Assembly: GCA_016165875.1 (NCBI GenBank)
Contig: JABBOT010000003.1
Location: 25,112,384 to 25,176,383 of the forward strand
Source of the DNA: Acanthopleura granulata
Lineage: Eukaryota; Mollusca; Polyplacophora; Chitonida; Chitonidae
Direction of reading: 5' to 3'
DNA length: 64,000 bases
Shown here: positions 22,567 to 34,800 of the stretch, piece after piece
Layout of the letters: every line of letters starts with the position of its first letter
How positions within the stretch are numbered: position 1 is the first letter of the stretch
Position numbers and translations under genes: made by a program
Notes under the pieces: generated by a model
Databases searched by the model: none
What the model was told of the DNA's origin: nothing
The model's input: only the letters and a program-made list of their open reading frames with translations

Positions 22567-25500
22567 ATGTCTAAGCAATCCTCTCTTGTGCAGGCATCAG
22601 GGTTTGATAGAAAAAGGAAAGATAACTCTTTAGGAAGTAAATCTGATGTCACAGAGGCAAAGAGGGGTAAATCCACAGGGCACAAGGGTGTAAAGGCTGA
22701 GCAGAAAAAAAAATCATACACGAAGAAGATTGTTCCAGAACAGGTAAAAGTAACACACTGAACAAGTTTGGAATAAGTTACACATTTGCAGTAAACCTAC
22801 TGTTCGTACTGCTAGACAGGGTATTTCACATTAAAACTTTGATGAATAACAAATAATCTTACATTAATCTGTTCCATTTAGATTTCTACAAATGAAACAA
22901 TACAACTATTAAGTTTGGAATAGATATAAAAATATCAAATAGTTAACAGATTAAACCTCTACATAAAGTTGGAATGAAGAATGGAGTGATGCAATGCATA
23001 AAACGTCTTCTTATTACCTCACAGAATTCTAAAAATGCACTGTCAGTCAAAATTTTTGGGTCATTTACTATTCGTAGGTATCATCTTCTAATTAAGTTGT
23101 GCAACCTTAAGGTCATAGATGCTCAGCCACAAGAAGTTAAAATGCTAAATGTTGTTGTCTTTGAATGTAATTAGCTGTGTGCTGCCAGTGTGATTTGAAT
23201 ATGAGAACGCATGCCTTCACAGTGAAGTTTTTGTTTCACATTGTCACATTTTCAGACTGACGAAGAGGAAATGGTCTTCTCAGCCAACCTTCCCACTCGT
23301 AACAAACAGGGTAAACTAGTGTTTGATGATTGGCCGGATTTTGGGCCTGTTCTCACCCCAAAGGAAGTGCTTCAGGCAGGAAGCTTTGGAGGAACCTACT
23401 TTAGACCAATCAAATCTGGCATCACAGGTAGCCAATCAGAGATAAGCAAATTAAATCCATTGTTCTGCTGGAGAAATAATGATTGTGGAATCATGATCAC
23501 AAACATGACTTACTGCAGGCAAAATCCATTGATCATGGAAATGAAATTAAATTGGCCACAGAAATTTTTTTTTAACCTGTACAGTTAACCTTGTTATTAT
23601 TTTTCAGTGCAGTTTTATGAAGAACTGCTTAAGGCTCTTAGTTCTCCTGTTTTTGAGTGTCTTCAGCGAAAATTGGCTATTGAAATTTGGGCTGGTAGGC
23701 CTACATGTAGGTAAGCTACATGTATTTAGCTGCCATGTTGGATTTTACCCACAATGACATTTAATGATTTGTTAAAGCAGTAAAGCTTACATATTTTGTT
23801 GGATTGTCTTTCAGACAAGAGTAATTTGAAATATTTGACTCTTTTTACCACAGGGCATCTACCTGGAAAATTGAATTGAGTACAAGTATGGCTTCATGTA
23901 TTTTACATTTTGACAAAATGTGACTGTTCTCCCTTATTTCTGAAATCTTCCTATTTCTCAACTGGTACACATAGTTCACTTTTTCCTTGCATTAAAGTGA
24001 TCAGTCTTACTCTATAGATCAAAGAACAAAACTGAGTGATAAAGTTATGAGCATATTATTAGTCACTGTGAACTCAAACCTTATGCACAGCCTTTACTGG
24101 AGATGAGTAAGCACATGGAGATCAGTGAATAGATGGCCACAGAATAATTTTAAAACCCTTGCCTTTATCCACTACAAAGAAACATGTATCCTCCCCAAGG
24201 AAAAACAACTGTTTGCCAACTCTTACAGAAGTATTTGTATATATATAGTCAGTATTTTGGACAGTTATTGTGTTGGTATACAATGCAGTATCCACCATTG
24301 CCAATACACAGTCAGAAATGATGAAATCTGGGGTATGCTGTGTGATCATCGGGTCATTCATGACATCTTCTCTGACATAAGATATACACTCTCCATTAAT
24401 CTTCTCTTACATATGATATACACTCTCCATTAATCTTCTCTGACATGAGGTATACACTCTCCATTAATCTCCTCTGACACGAGGTATACACTCTCCATTA
24501 ATCTTCTCTGACATGAGGTATACACTCTCCATTAATCTTCTCTGACATAAGATATACACTCTCCATTAATCTTCTCTGACATAAGGTATACACTCTCCAT
24601 GAATCTTCTCTGACATAAGATATACACTCTCCATGAATCTTCTCTGACATGAGATGTACACTCTCCATTAATCTGCTCTGACATGAGGTATACACTCTCC
24701 ATTAATCTCCTCTGACACGAGGTATACACTCTCCATTAATCTTCTCTGACACGAGGTATACACTCTCCATTAATCTTCTCTGACATAAGGTATACACTCT
24801 CCATGAATCTTCTCTGACATAAGATATACACTCTCCATTAATCTTCTCTGACATGAGATGTACACTCTCCATTAATCTTCTCTGACATGAGGTATAGACT
24901 CTCCATTAATCTTCTCTGACATGAGGTATACACGCTCCATTAATCTTCTCTGACATAAGGTATACACTGACATAAGGTATACACTCTCCATTAATCTTCT
25001 CTGACATAAGGTATACACTCTCTGTTAATCTTCTCTGACATAAGATATACTCTCTCCATTAATCTTCTGTTGAAAATATTGAATTACATTAAACATTCTG
25101 CATGGAAAACAAAGAGTGTTGTTTTTTAAACTGTCTGTGTGGTTTTTGTAACAGCAAAGAAGTATGACTCCAAAGTGTGGAAGGAGTTACCCAAAGACTG
25201 GCTAGAGGGTTTAAATGTTCCCAAGCAGGTGAGGAAATAGAAGGCATCTATGTCTATCTTTTTGTCTAAATCTGAAAACCCTAAGATTATACCGTATTTG
25301 ACGTAAAATTGTTGTCTACAACAAATTTACTCATTTTGTCTGATTCTGAGAATTCGGTTGATCTTGGATAGATGTTTCAGGGTTCGTTAAGGTAGAGTGA
25401 TATACTGTGGGGTAAGTGTAAGTTCCAGGAACAAATGTAATATTTTTCAGCTTTTCTTTACCTCTGTATATGCAGTTTGCATGATAAACTTTTAAGTCAT

Positions 25501-27259
25501 ATATGGTATATTCAGACATAGTGTCAGCCAGAATGGAAATGCAGGGTGTCTCACCCACGATCCGTTACTAAGACCATGGAAACTCTGGGGTTGTGACAGA
25601 TAATGACACACTCATACCCACTTGCATGTATAACATAGTATTACAAAAATGTGTTTTTTCGACCTGATATTTTTTTTATGGTTTTGACTTAGGTAGAACA
25701 TTTTGAAATTTTTATTTTCACGAAATTGTACATATCCAAAACAAAGGCTCGAAAAGACTTTAATAAAGCATATTTTAAAAAGTGCATTTTTTACAAGTAC
25801 AAACACCAGGTAAAAATTATGAGCACAAATTATTTATGTATTTGAAACAAAGATAACTTTGAAGGTGAAATACCTTTTTCATGTATCATGTGCATGCTCT
25901 TTACTCAGTTTAAAGCATGCATTTTCAGCATGATCAAAAGTAAGTCACTTTCTATATATTGTTTATTTTTTTATCTTTTTTTTCTTTCAAGACTTTTGGA
26001 AACTTTAAGTTAAAAAGAATTATATTGAGGATGCCATGTAGTACCAAAACCACTTTAAAAGCCCTTCATTCTCATAACCTGTAAACTAATCCTCAAAGGC
26101 TAAAAATATAAACACTTCAAACTATAGCATTCATCGAATAGATTTATGAAGAGATACATGTTCAGGTGCCTAGATTTATCGGCCGATTTCTCGTGTACAC
26201 ATACGCCTGTACTGGTAGCATGTGGCTGTGCGTTCAGTTTGCTCCTGTTCTAGTTTTCCACACAAGTCAATTTTACTACAACCCCAATATGGTAGGATAT
26301 GATGGTAGATTGTAAAAGACAGCTGTTTTAGTGCAATTAAGTGGAGTAACCGTTTCAATTCATCATCACTGAAGTGTTGAAGATGGGCGGCTGGCTAACA
26401 CTATATATCCAAATGAACCTTTGCTGGCTTTTTTAGGATTTTGACAGAAGCTTCTGGTTTGCCACCGTAGGAGAACAGTTCAGCGTGTAAATGGTGAAGA
26501 ATATACTGTTGTATGCTTAAAGCATATTGGAAGTATATTATTAGAAGTAAATGTATGTCTTTGTACTGTTATAGGTTTGCTCATCGTCTTATGATGAAAA
26601 TGTGAATACGTATAAGGTGAAATGTGGAGGAAGTTTACAGATGTGGGAAGAAAGTGGTTGGATACACAAGCAAGACCCCTATGGGTGGTTCCAGTGGTAT
26701 TGCAGGTAGTAGTCAAGTGGTTCTCTTAAAGGCTTATATGAATTGTACTTGAAAAATGATTGATTGCCATATAAGGGAAAGGTGAAGTACAATCCAGTAT
26801 GAATAAGAATGCACAACCTGCATGTAAGCCCTACCTTATTTTCTGTAATTGTGCACGCTGAGAAAAATGCCAAAGAAAAAAAAGAAGAAGTAAACATATA
26901 GCCTTGAGCTTCACAGCCTATTTTTACAACCAGCCCTATAAGTCAGCAGTTAAGTTGATTGGCTGTTGATTTCATGTTTACAATATTCAAATCAGCGAAC
27001 ATTTTTTATTGCTCTCAGGTTCTATCAGGGTCGACGCACTCCAGATGACGAGAGGCAGATTGGACGTTGGTTACGTTGTGCCGGCAGTAAAGGCCGATGG
27101 CGGAATAACCTGATCAGCAAATGTGTAAAGGCTGGCCGCGACTTTAATGACGCTTCTGTCTCCCCAGTGGTCAGACAAACGTTGCAACACTGGGCGTATA
27201 GACTTACACATGATGACTTTAATGCACAGGCTAAAATACTCAGAAAGAAAGGCTTATAG
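22567..27259 (+). CDS. Conserved uncharacterised protein, 264 aa, five coding exons
   Basis: Coding exons: 22567-22743, 23256-23427, 25155-25228, 26575-26705 and 27019-27259. All junctions are GT-AG and phases agree (0, 1, 0, 2). The first 59 residues are Lys/Ser-rich and basic, possibly disordered or nuclear-targeting. The core is Trp- and aromatic-rich: DDWPDFGPVLTPKEVLQAGS, FGGTYFRPI, WKELPKDWLEGL, then DPYGWFQWYCRFYQGRRTPD at about 175-194 and DERQIGRWLR. The end, SPVVRQTLQHWAYRLTHDDF, is also conserved in style. From memory, proteins with GWFQWYCRFYxGRR occur in fungi, algae and some bacteria without an assigned role; I give no function. The start is the first ATG after a strong acceptor. 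Intron 2 contains a 34-bp minisatellite. Confidence 0.88.
24370..25069. repeat. 34-bp minisatellite, about 20 units, in an intron
   Basis: The unit is CTTCTCTGACATGAGGTATA plus CACTCTCCATTAAT, 34 bp, repeated about 20 times with substitutions (ACATGAG/ACATAAG/ACACGAG; CCATTAAT/CCATGAAT). One shortened unit occurs at about 24966-24978, where TACACTGACATAAGG joins directly. The array lies between coding exons at 23256-23427 and 25155-25228. Units abut with no spacer between them, so it is not a CRISPR. Confidence 0.95.
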
Positions 27260-27800
27260 CACTTACTGTTATATACAGCTCTACACTTATATAGATGTAG
27301 GCACACACATTGTATTAGTTAGAAAATAGCAGGATGACATATCACTGCCTTTTATGTACCCGGTAACAATTCTACAGGTGGCTGGACCTTTTTTTGATCC
27401 ACAAAGCCAAGAGCCAGGCATATTCACCATGTCAGTATTGGTACATCAGATCAATTCAGATACAGCCATTGGCACCATCATAGTAGATATCGCTTCCAAG
27501 GATTCATCTCGGAGCAGTGTGGTTTCCTCTGTTCAGCACAAATGGATTGTAAAGTGATGCGCAAGTGTAAGATATTGCCAAAATGTGATTTGGCTTTTGA
27601 TTGGAAACCTCTTATGTTACTGTCATGTTAACAGGTAATATTTTGCTAATTTTCTGACATGCTGAGGGTGGATGCAATGTAATTGTAAGAGTTTTTTCTA
27701 CATTTGAGATACATTTGTGTGCATTATGTTCCCACCCCAAATTTGTGAACAACATTGACCCATTAAATGTTATCTGATACTCTAATCCTATGTTAATGGT

Positions 27801-28174
27801 CTCCTTATTTACTGAGGGAAGGGAATATCCATGGCTCAGTTGGTTAGAACGCGCCAACCACCATAGTTCACGCCGCCATCTTATAAGTGAAATATTTTTG
27901 CGTACGGCGTAAAACACCAATCAAATAAATAAATACTTAGGGACTAGTGATCTGAAATGTTTCATCTTTGAACTCTCCTTATTTACAGAATGAAGAATGG
28001 TCTTACATGTTCCACCTTTCAGCTCTCCTTATTTAATGAGGGAAGAGTGACATAAGATGTTCCATCCTTGAACTCTCCTTGTATATGGAGGTAAGAGTGA
28101 TCTAAGATGTTTCACGGTTGGACTCTCCCTATTTACTGAGGGAAGAGTGATCTAAGATGTTCCCCCTTTCAATT
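27801..28174. repeat. 50-bp tandem array, five units, split by a SINE
   Basis: CTCCTTATTTACTGAGGGAA-type units begin at 27801, 27975, 28025, 28075 and 28125. The last four are exactly 50 bp apart. The first interval is 174 bp because a short SINE was inserted into unit 1. The units share AAGAGTGATCTAAGATGTTC. Confidence 0.85.
27829..27940 (+). mobile_element. Short, internally deleted SINE inside a tandem array
   Basis: The head, CCATGGCTCAGTTGGTTAGA, is joined after a large internal deletion to the common tail (TATAAGTGAAATATTTTTGC, then AAACACCAATCAAATAAATA). It interrupts the first unit of the 50-bp array, so it inserted after that array existed. Confidence 0.85.
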
Positions 28175-29335
28175 CTAAACCCTCATGGTTTTCAGCTGAT
28201 ATGCAAAATGGAAAATAACTATATTTATCTCATAATTTGTACATATCAGTATCGTAACAACTGTGATGTAAAATACTATGTATGTTTTAAATAGACAGAA
28301 ATCTTTTATTAGTTACCCATAGTTCCGTTGATAAGCTTGTGCTATCCACAAAGGGCTGTACTTTTACGACAAATGTCAGCCAGAAACCCACAACGGACAG
28401 GCTGAAAAAATTTGCAGTTTAATGCATTTGACAAGTTACGACAACGGTGAAACTATATGTATAGAACCGTCCTTGTGGACCCGTATAGCTTACGGCAGAG
28501 ATGGCCCACTTTATATAGTTACTTTACCCATTTTCTAGATTCCTGTAAATGTTTGGGTCTTTTGGTTTGGCATGTATTAAGAATTCATTTTCTTATGTAA
28601 AGGCGGAAGTGGAAGTAAAGTACTTAGAAGAAATTTAGGGGTTATTCTCTCATTGATATGCTTTCAATGTTCACGAACAATAAATATGTATTGTCCGTGA
28701 AAGCTCTCGATGTTTATAAACCAAATACAAGTATATTCATTGTCGTATGCGTCTGAAGGTGTCATGATCTGGGAGGGTGGATCAACAATCACAGCCAACT
28801 TTAGGCGAGGGTCCAGAGGCCGCCTGGGCCCCGGAAACCCTGCGCACCCAGATACCCGGAGACGTATGCTGATCAATATTAAACCACCAAAGTGAAGAGT
28901 TCAAAATGTCTTGTGTAGTTAGAGTTGACCTATTTTGGGCTGGTTCCTTTACGATACCCTGTTCAAAATTTTGACTGTCAAGCATTATGCTACTTTAGCA
29001 AATATATATTCTGAATATTGATTCACATCATTGGTGAATATACAATATTTAAAAATGATAATATCTCTAAATTATGTGACGTTCTGTCATAAGACTGTCA
29101 TTAGAAATAAGGTATGCGCATGAGAGAAGAAATGTTCTTGTACTTTAATCACAGACATGGACTCAGAATGCAGAAAAAAATGGATAAGCATCATCACGAT
29201 TTTAAGGCTAGTGATGCTTAAGGATGCTGTGATGCTTGAGGTTTAACGTCAACAATATGTCATACGTCATATGACGGCGAAGATCCATTTGTATGTGTAT
29301 CTTCAGTTATTGTATACCGTACAGTCACCACTCTT

Positions 29336-29525
29336 TTGTTAGGTGCTGCCCTAACGAGAGGACTTGCCGAAGACACCCAATTCATTACACTGATACCGGG
29401 GTGACCAGTCATTGTTAGTTCCCCATAATGGTGAGCGAGGAAGCAGCAACTTCCTCCTGTTTTGTCTTAGGTGCGACCTAGCCCAGAACGAAACCTGAAG
29501 TTTTTGTGCCTGGCAGGTATGAACA
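29336..29525 (-). mobile_element. SINE body fragment, second SINE family
   Basis: GAGGACTTGCCGAAGACACC, then CTGATACCGGGG and GTGAGCGAGGAAGCAG match the body of the reverse-oriented SINE at 59713-60025 (GACTTGCCGAAGACGCCCAA, CTGACACCGGGCCGACCA, CTAGCGAGGAAGCAGG). Head and tail are absent or diverged. Confidence 0.6.
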
Positions 29526-29569
29526 CAGCAATATCACTCACAAACCTGGTGGACTTTGTTCATTGTTTT

Positions 29570-29935
29570 TGACCGCTTCGGCGGCCTAGTGGTTAGAACG
29601 TCAACCTCGAAGTCGGGAGATCCAGGTTCAAGCCCGGGTCGGGTCATACCAAAGACTTTAGAAATGGCACTTGTTGCTGCCTCGCTTGGCGCTCAGCAAA
29701 GGCGGGAACAAGGAAACAGGACTGGTCGGCCCGGTTTCAGTATAATGTGACAAGGTGGGATGTCATGTTTGAGATCTTGGACATGATGTTCTGGTGATGG
29801 CAGCACTTTGACGGTGTGGACTCCCCTGCCACAAGAAGACACAGTATATGCACACACCAGAAGGATTCCTAGTCGTCATATGACTGAAATATTGTTAAGT
29901 ACGGCATTAAACCCCAAGTCAAGTGGCAAAACTGC
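29570..29935 (+). mobile_element. tRNA-derived SINE, second family
   Basis: The head GGCCTAGTGGTTAGAACGTC contains a good RNA polymerase III box A, and GGTTCAAGCCC is a good box B. The tail GACTGAAATATTGTTAAGTA plus CGGCATTAAACCCCAAGTCA is a variant of the common SINE tail. The tRNA-like part lacks a paired acceptor stem, so it is a SINE and not a tRNA gene. Confidence 0.85.
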
Positions 29936-30116
29936 ACAATTTTGTGTACCACAGATACAAATGCATTGTGGATGAGCAAATTTGTACGCACACGTTTTAC
30001 AGGGTATTGACTAGGGTACAATTCCAGTTTAAAGAAAAGACAGCAGTAGACCAAATGTATGTGTGTATCTGCAAAGAATCTAATTTAATATGAAAGACAA
30101 AAAGGTTGAACAACAT

Positions 30117-30683
30117 TATGTTTATTTCGGTAAAGTATTTTTTCTAACAGCTACTACGACAGCGGAAACTAACATCTGACTGTGCTCCGTCGCCTATCAT
30201 GAAACACAGGCATTGTGTGCGGGCTGTGACGTAATTGTTCTAAGCGCGGAACACTCTTGTTATCTGACACTGCAGTAAGCTGCTAAGGTTGTGTTTGTAA
30301 CTTATATATATATGCCAGTTTATCACATGAAATGATCTTGAAACTTACTCATGCCACAATACAATGGTCTGGAAATACTTTGCAGTGTTGTTCACCATGG
30401 TATTTGTTATAGTTTAAACAAACATATGAAAACAGTGTTCTGTCCCAATGTTATTACATGTGGTACTGACGCACAAGTCAGAATATTCGTCACAGCTTAT
30501 AAACAGCTGACATATCCTAGCTCTCTGATTGGTCAATCTCATAAGCTTGAAAGCACGGGCACCTTCAGATCCCCAGTCGGCAGCACAATACTGCACACTT
30601 CAAACGAAGATAATTCAGCCACGAATTCATACAATTTCAAACAGGTTTTTTCCATTCAAGCGAGAATTCTGTAATTTTTTTAA
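30117..30683 (+). repeat. Dispersed repeat A, copy 2
   Basis: Diverged copy of 16628-17200 in the same orientation, with the same ordered landmarks (AAGTATTTTTTCTAACAGCT, CGGGCTGTGACGTAA, TCTCTGATTGGTCAATCTCA, CTTCAGATCCCCAGTCGGCA, AATTCATACAATTTCAAACA). It is intergenic. The family and mode of movement are unknown. Confidence 0.75.
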
Positions 30684-31704
30684 TGAAGAGGTTTTACTTT
30701 AAAGTTCAAAGAACGTCATTTTTTGTATTTTTGTGTAGGATAACCCAGATATCGGAGTTCAAAGTGTAAGGAAAAACGTCCACATAGAGAAAATCGAAGG
30801 GACCGCCATGCTGTCAATTTTAACCAATCAATCCAGATTCACCCTTTTGCCGTGAAATATTATTAAATCAGCTGTTTTCCTTCTGATTACGAGACAACTC
30901 TGATATACATTAAAGCCATTATCAACGAGAAAGTTGTCGTGGAATACATGTGGGCTTATTCCTCACGGTCTCAACCAAGAGTCCACAATGCGTGGCCTTC
31001 GGTTGTAATTGTAAAGGGGACAGTACATCGCGTGACAAAGGAGTGCATAGCCTCTAATACTGAAGAGCGTATGGTACAGATGACGAGACATAGTGCTTCC
31101 GGTTTCTATGAAATGGCTTATCCCATGGCGTCGTAAGAATTCCAGATTAAAAGGTGATTTATAGTGTTACCAAACACGCCATAAAATGCCTATTCTCGTT
31201 CAGGTATGAATGTACCCCTCATCTCAATTATGTTTTGTTATATGTTTTGTTGTCTTTTAAGTCGCGTCGCTACTGTGCATACACAGGCATTAAGGACCCG
31301 ACGCAACAGTCGGCTTGGACTGAGCATTAAGCTGTGCTGTATGTAGAGCTTAAGACTTTAGACAGGTTTAATCCTATATCTTTAGTTTATTGCACTAAAT
31401 TTTGAGTGACGCTGGAATTTTTATTTTAATACTTCGAATTGTCTTGGACTTTCATAGCACAATCGAAAATTACCGGTAGCGTTTAAATGCAAGTATAAAT
31501 TTATGAGTAACCACAAGACAAGACAGCTTCGTGATTCAGATTTCTTCGCCATGGTGCCTACACTTGATGATAGCTTCAGTTTGTATTGCCGTAATTGAAA
31601 ACAACTGCACTAGCAGTCTGGTATTAAAGCAACGCAGCTTGAACGATGAATTGTGACTCGGTGGTAGCCTATATAGCTCTACGTGCATTCTATAATATCA
31701 CACT

Positions 31705-31890
31705 GCAGATCATGGTTGAGTGGATGACGCTTGTCTTTCAATCCTTTGGACCCACGAGTTACAGGTTCAATTCCGACCTATTCCTGCTGCAGTCTCACTG
31801 TTCATTGAACCATGGTGAGAGTAATCGGCGGAGGACACTGGTGCATGTGGCCGTTTGCACAGTCTAACATTCGTTCAAGACCACGTCTAA
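31705..31890 (+). mobile_element. Possible SINE head with box A/box B
   Basis: TGGTTGAGTGGATGACG resembles box A and ACAGGTTCAATTCCGACC contains a good box B about 40 bp later. The text that follows is SINE-like, but the common tail is missing, so a degraded or truncated copy is likely. Confidence 0.4.
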
Positions 31891-34800
31891 ATTCCACCAA
31901 TATGTTGTACATATCTGTAAGTCATACGAGGGAAAGTTCGTCAGTAATTTTGCAACGGGCGGGGATATATCCCGGAATGTCCGATTTATTCAATCCTTCC
32001 ATAAAACTGACGTTGGACTTTAAAAAACAGAACATTCACCCATGAAAAGCACCTCCAACTAAATGATACACTGTGCCTTGCTTGTTTGCAAGAATATAAG
32101 AAGGGAGGTGATTGAAAAAGTCAACCAAGTACAATTACGTCAGAACTAAAGTACAGAATGAAACATGCATCATCACGGATAATAGATCCAAACATGGATC
32201 CTGATATTAAATTAGCTAAAATTCTTATGTTGAGTGGACAAAACAACCACAGAAGAGCTCAAGCCAGCAACCTGCCCGACCTCTAAGCCATTGTGTGTCA
32301 CTTCTAGCTAATATGAAAATTGTTTTCACGTAGCATATCAAGATGTGTGCATTGGGTGAAAGGATAATGGCCGGAAAGGGAACTCCGAATTCTTCAAGTA
32401 TGAAAACACTTAATTCCAGCTTGTCGACATATATGTTGCAGCAAATGTTGTACAGTGTCAACCTGCTGAAGGATCTGTTTAGATGAATCGTCGATATATC
32501 TCCTGTGTTATCTCCCTTTATTTCTTTCTGTATGGAACACAAAAAATAACCGTTAAGAAGAAGTATTACGTGAAATCTGTGAAAAGAGCAGACCATACTG
32601 TACAAGTCACTCAGCTAGTCAAAAAAATGGGCACTTGCCTTGAGCAAGAATTCAACCCTTTATGTACTCGGAAACCTGCTAGACGAATAGCTACAAACAG
32701 TACAAGCAACACTAAACAACTGATGTTAACTATTGGCAAAAACTCTTATTGACTTAAACTTATACACACTGACTCAGATCTGCGAGCGCCAGTCTAAAAA
32801 TAACTTCGAATTTATATCTAGAAAATGTGCTTGTTAACGACAAACACTGAAGCAGCATTTTCATAACACTGTGATTAAGTCATGCTTCTTTTTTTCTAAT
32901 ATTGTATGATATGGAAACAGAATCTGTCAGCGTTATCATATATAATACAGACAGGAAACAAATCTCCATGGTTTAACATATAATGGAATAAAATATCACA
33001 GACCCTACTACAGACACGTAGCCTATATACACTGAGTAACAAGTTGCTCTGCATACACCCAAAAATGTGACGTGTACTCCAGGACAGGAGCATATCACCT
33101 TGGACCGCTTTGTTAAAGGCAGAAAGGGGTAACCATGCAATGACTGCGACTTGGCTGTTTGTGTGTATGAAACGAGGCTAAAAATCTGTAATCGTACGTA
33201 GGCCATCACCAGGAATTTCCACAGTAAAGGCGGGTTCTAAGTCAATGCAAAAGGAAGACCTTATATATGAGGTTTCCACTATGACGGGAAGGACTTCTCA
33301 ATCACTTGAACGTAACAGTTATCAAATGCTCAACAGAAAGTCCTATAATTCTATCCATGCTTCATAGAAACACTTTCGCGGAGCGGAACTGTAAGCCCCA
33401 ATATAGTCCTATACAGTTACGAAAAAGGACGTCAAACTGAGATTGTAACAGTCCAAACATTATATTCCCTGTCAGTTGTTGTTCTGGTTGAACTTTTTTT
33501 TAAGAAGCAAACTTAGAAAGAAGGTGAGTTTAATGATGTATCCATACACTCTGATTGCTGAATTAATCACTGTAATGATGCTCACTGAGGCCATCATGCG
33601 TAGTAACAAAGGCATCCGTGTGTTGTTCCAAAAGAGGCTGAGTTTACCTTCTTGTTTAAAGAGACGTGGTCGGCCAAAATTTGGATGTTTAAACAAATCA
33701 TGATTGGGAGGTTTTATTAGCGAAGGCAAGGATAAGGTTGTATATCAGTTCCCCAGAATTTACCAGATATTATTTTTATCAATGGTTGCGTTATATATTT
33801 GGTTGCTAAAAAACATCAAATCATCAATATACCAGCTTATGAATGTGAGGGAAGAGAAAGTGGTGCATTTCAGGGGTTTCTTCGTGATCAAACAAGGTGA
33901 CTGAATTTAACGACGAAAACAAGCTTCCAGCAATATGGGAACAACAAAAACTGCTTCTCGGCAAAATTTACATGTGGTACAAGACGGGTACAAAGGTCAC
34001 ACATTTAATTACTCATTCACAAAAGAACAGTCCTGTTGACTTCTGTGTATATCCACGTGGTATACAGTATATGATACGTTTAATATATATGGAAAATGTG
34101 GAAATAAAATGTTGTTTTATTTTTAGAACATGTTCATAATTGTTTTCAGCTGGGTTTCGTAATATTAATACAGGCATGTAAGGTTATTTTGAAACCAAAA
34201 AGGTCAGCCATCTTCAACGATTGGAAATGACAGAATATCAGATATGATACCTACTTTCGGTCGTGTAGTTCCTAGAAATCACGGGGGATGTCATAAAAAC
34301 AAATTCCCCTATATTTATATAAGGAATATAGAGAATTTAATGCCATTCGTCCATGATGTTTAAATAGACCTTGTCCTCCATACACAACAAAACAAGCCTA
34401 GACCCGAAAAACCCGTCCTTGCTGACGTAAGGTTAGTTTTCTGGTCTGTAACTTCATATTAGGACCAAGGCTCGTAAAGGAATAGCAAGTGACTTTGGAC
34501 TTGTCATTCGTCAGCTAACCTTACCAACCTTAAACTACGCTGAAAAGTTTCACGTCACCTCCGTGGACAACGCACCAATCAATTTATGGCATAGTTTGAA
34601 GCAGAGAGCGATAACCAATGAAATGTCGAAAGTGTTGAGTGGTAGCTCCGAGATCTCCAGTATTGTGCTTTATTGCCGTTTAAGGTGTGTAAGTTGATCA
34701 TGTGACATCTTCACTGGCACACCTGATCACCATACGGTCACCATTTTGTCAGACACGTATATATGTGTAGCTTTGCCTTTTCATAAGGTGAACTTGTAGG

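Noticed and set aside
23609..23711. Possible cassette exon (VQFYEELLKALSSPVFECLQ ...) with TTTTTCAG acceptor and GTAAGC donor
   Set aside because: It would enter in phase 1 but leave in phase 2, which does not fit the next exon at 25155; direct splicing from 23427 to 25155 keeps the frame.
24370..25069. CRISPR-like array
   Set aside because: Units are contiguous 34-bp tandem copies without unique spacers, in an animal intron; it is a minisatellite.
29575..29645. tRNA gene
   Set aside because: Boxes A and B are good, but there is no paired acceptor stem, and a SINE body and tail follow.
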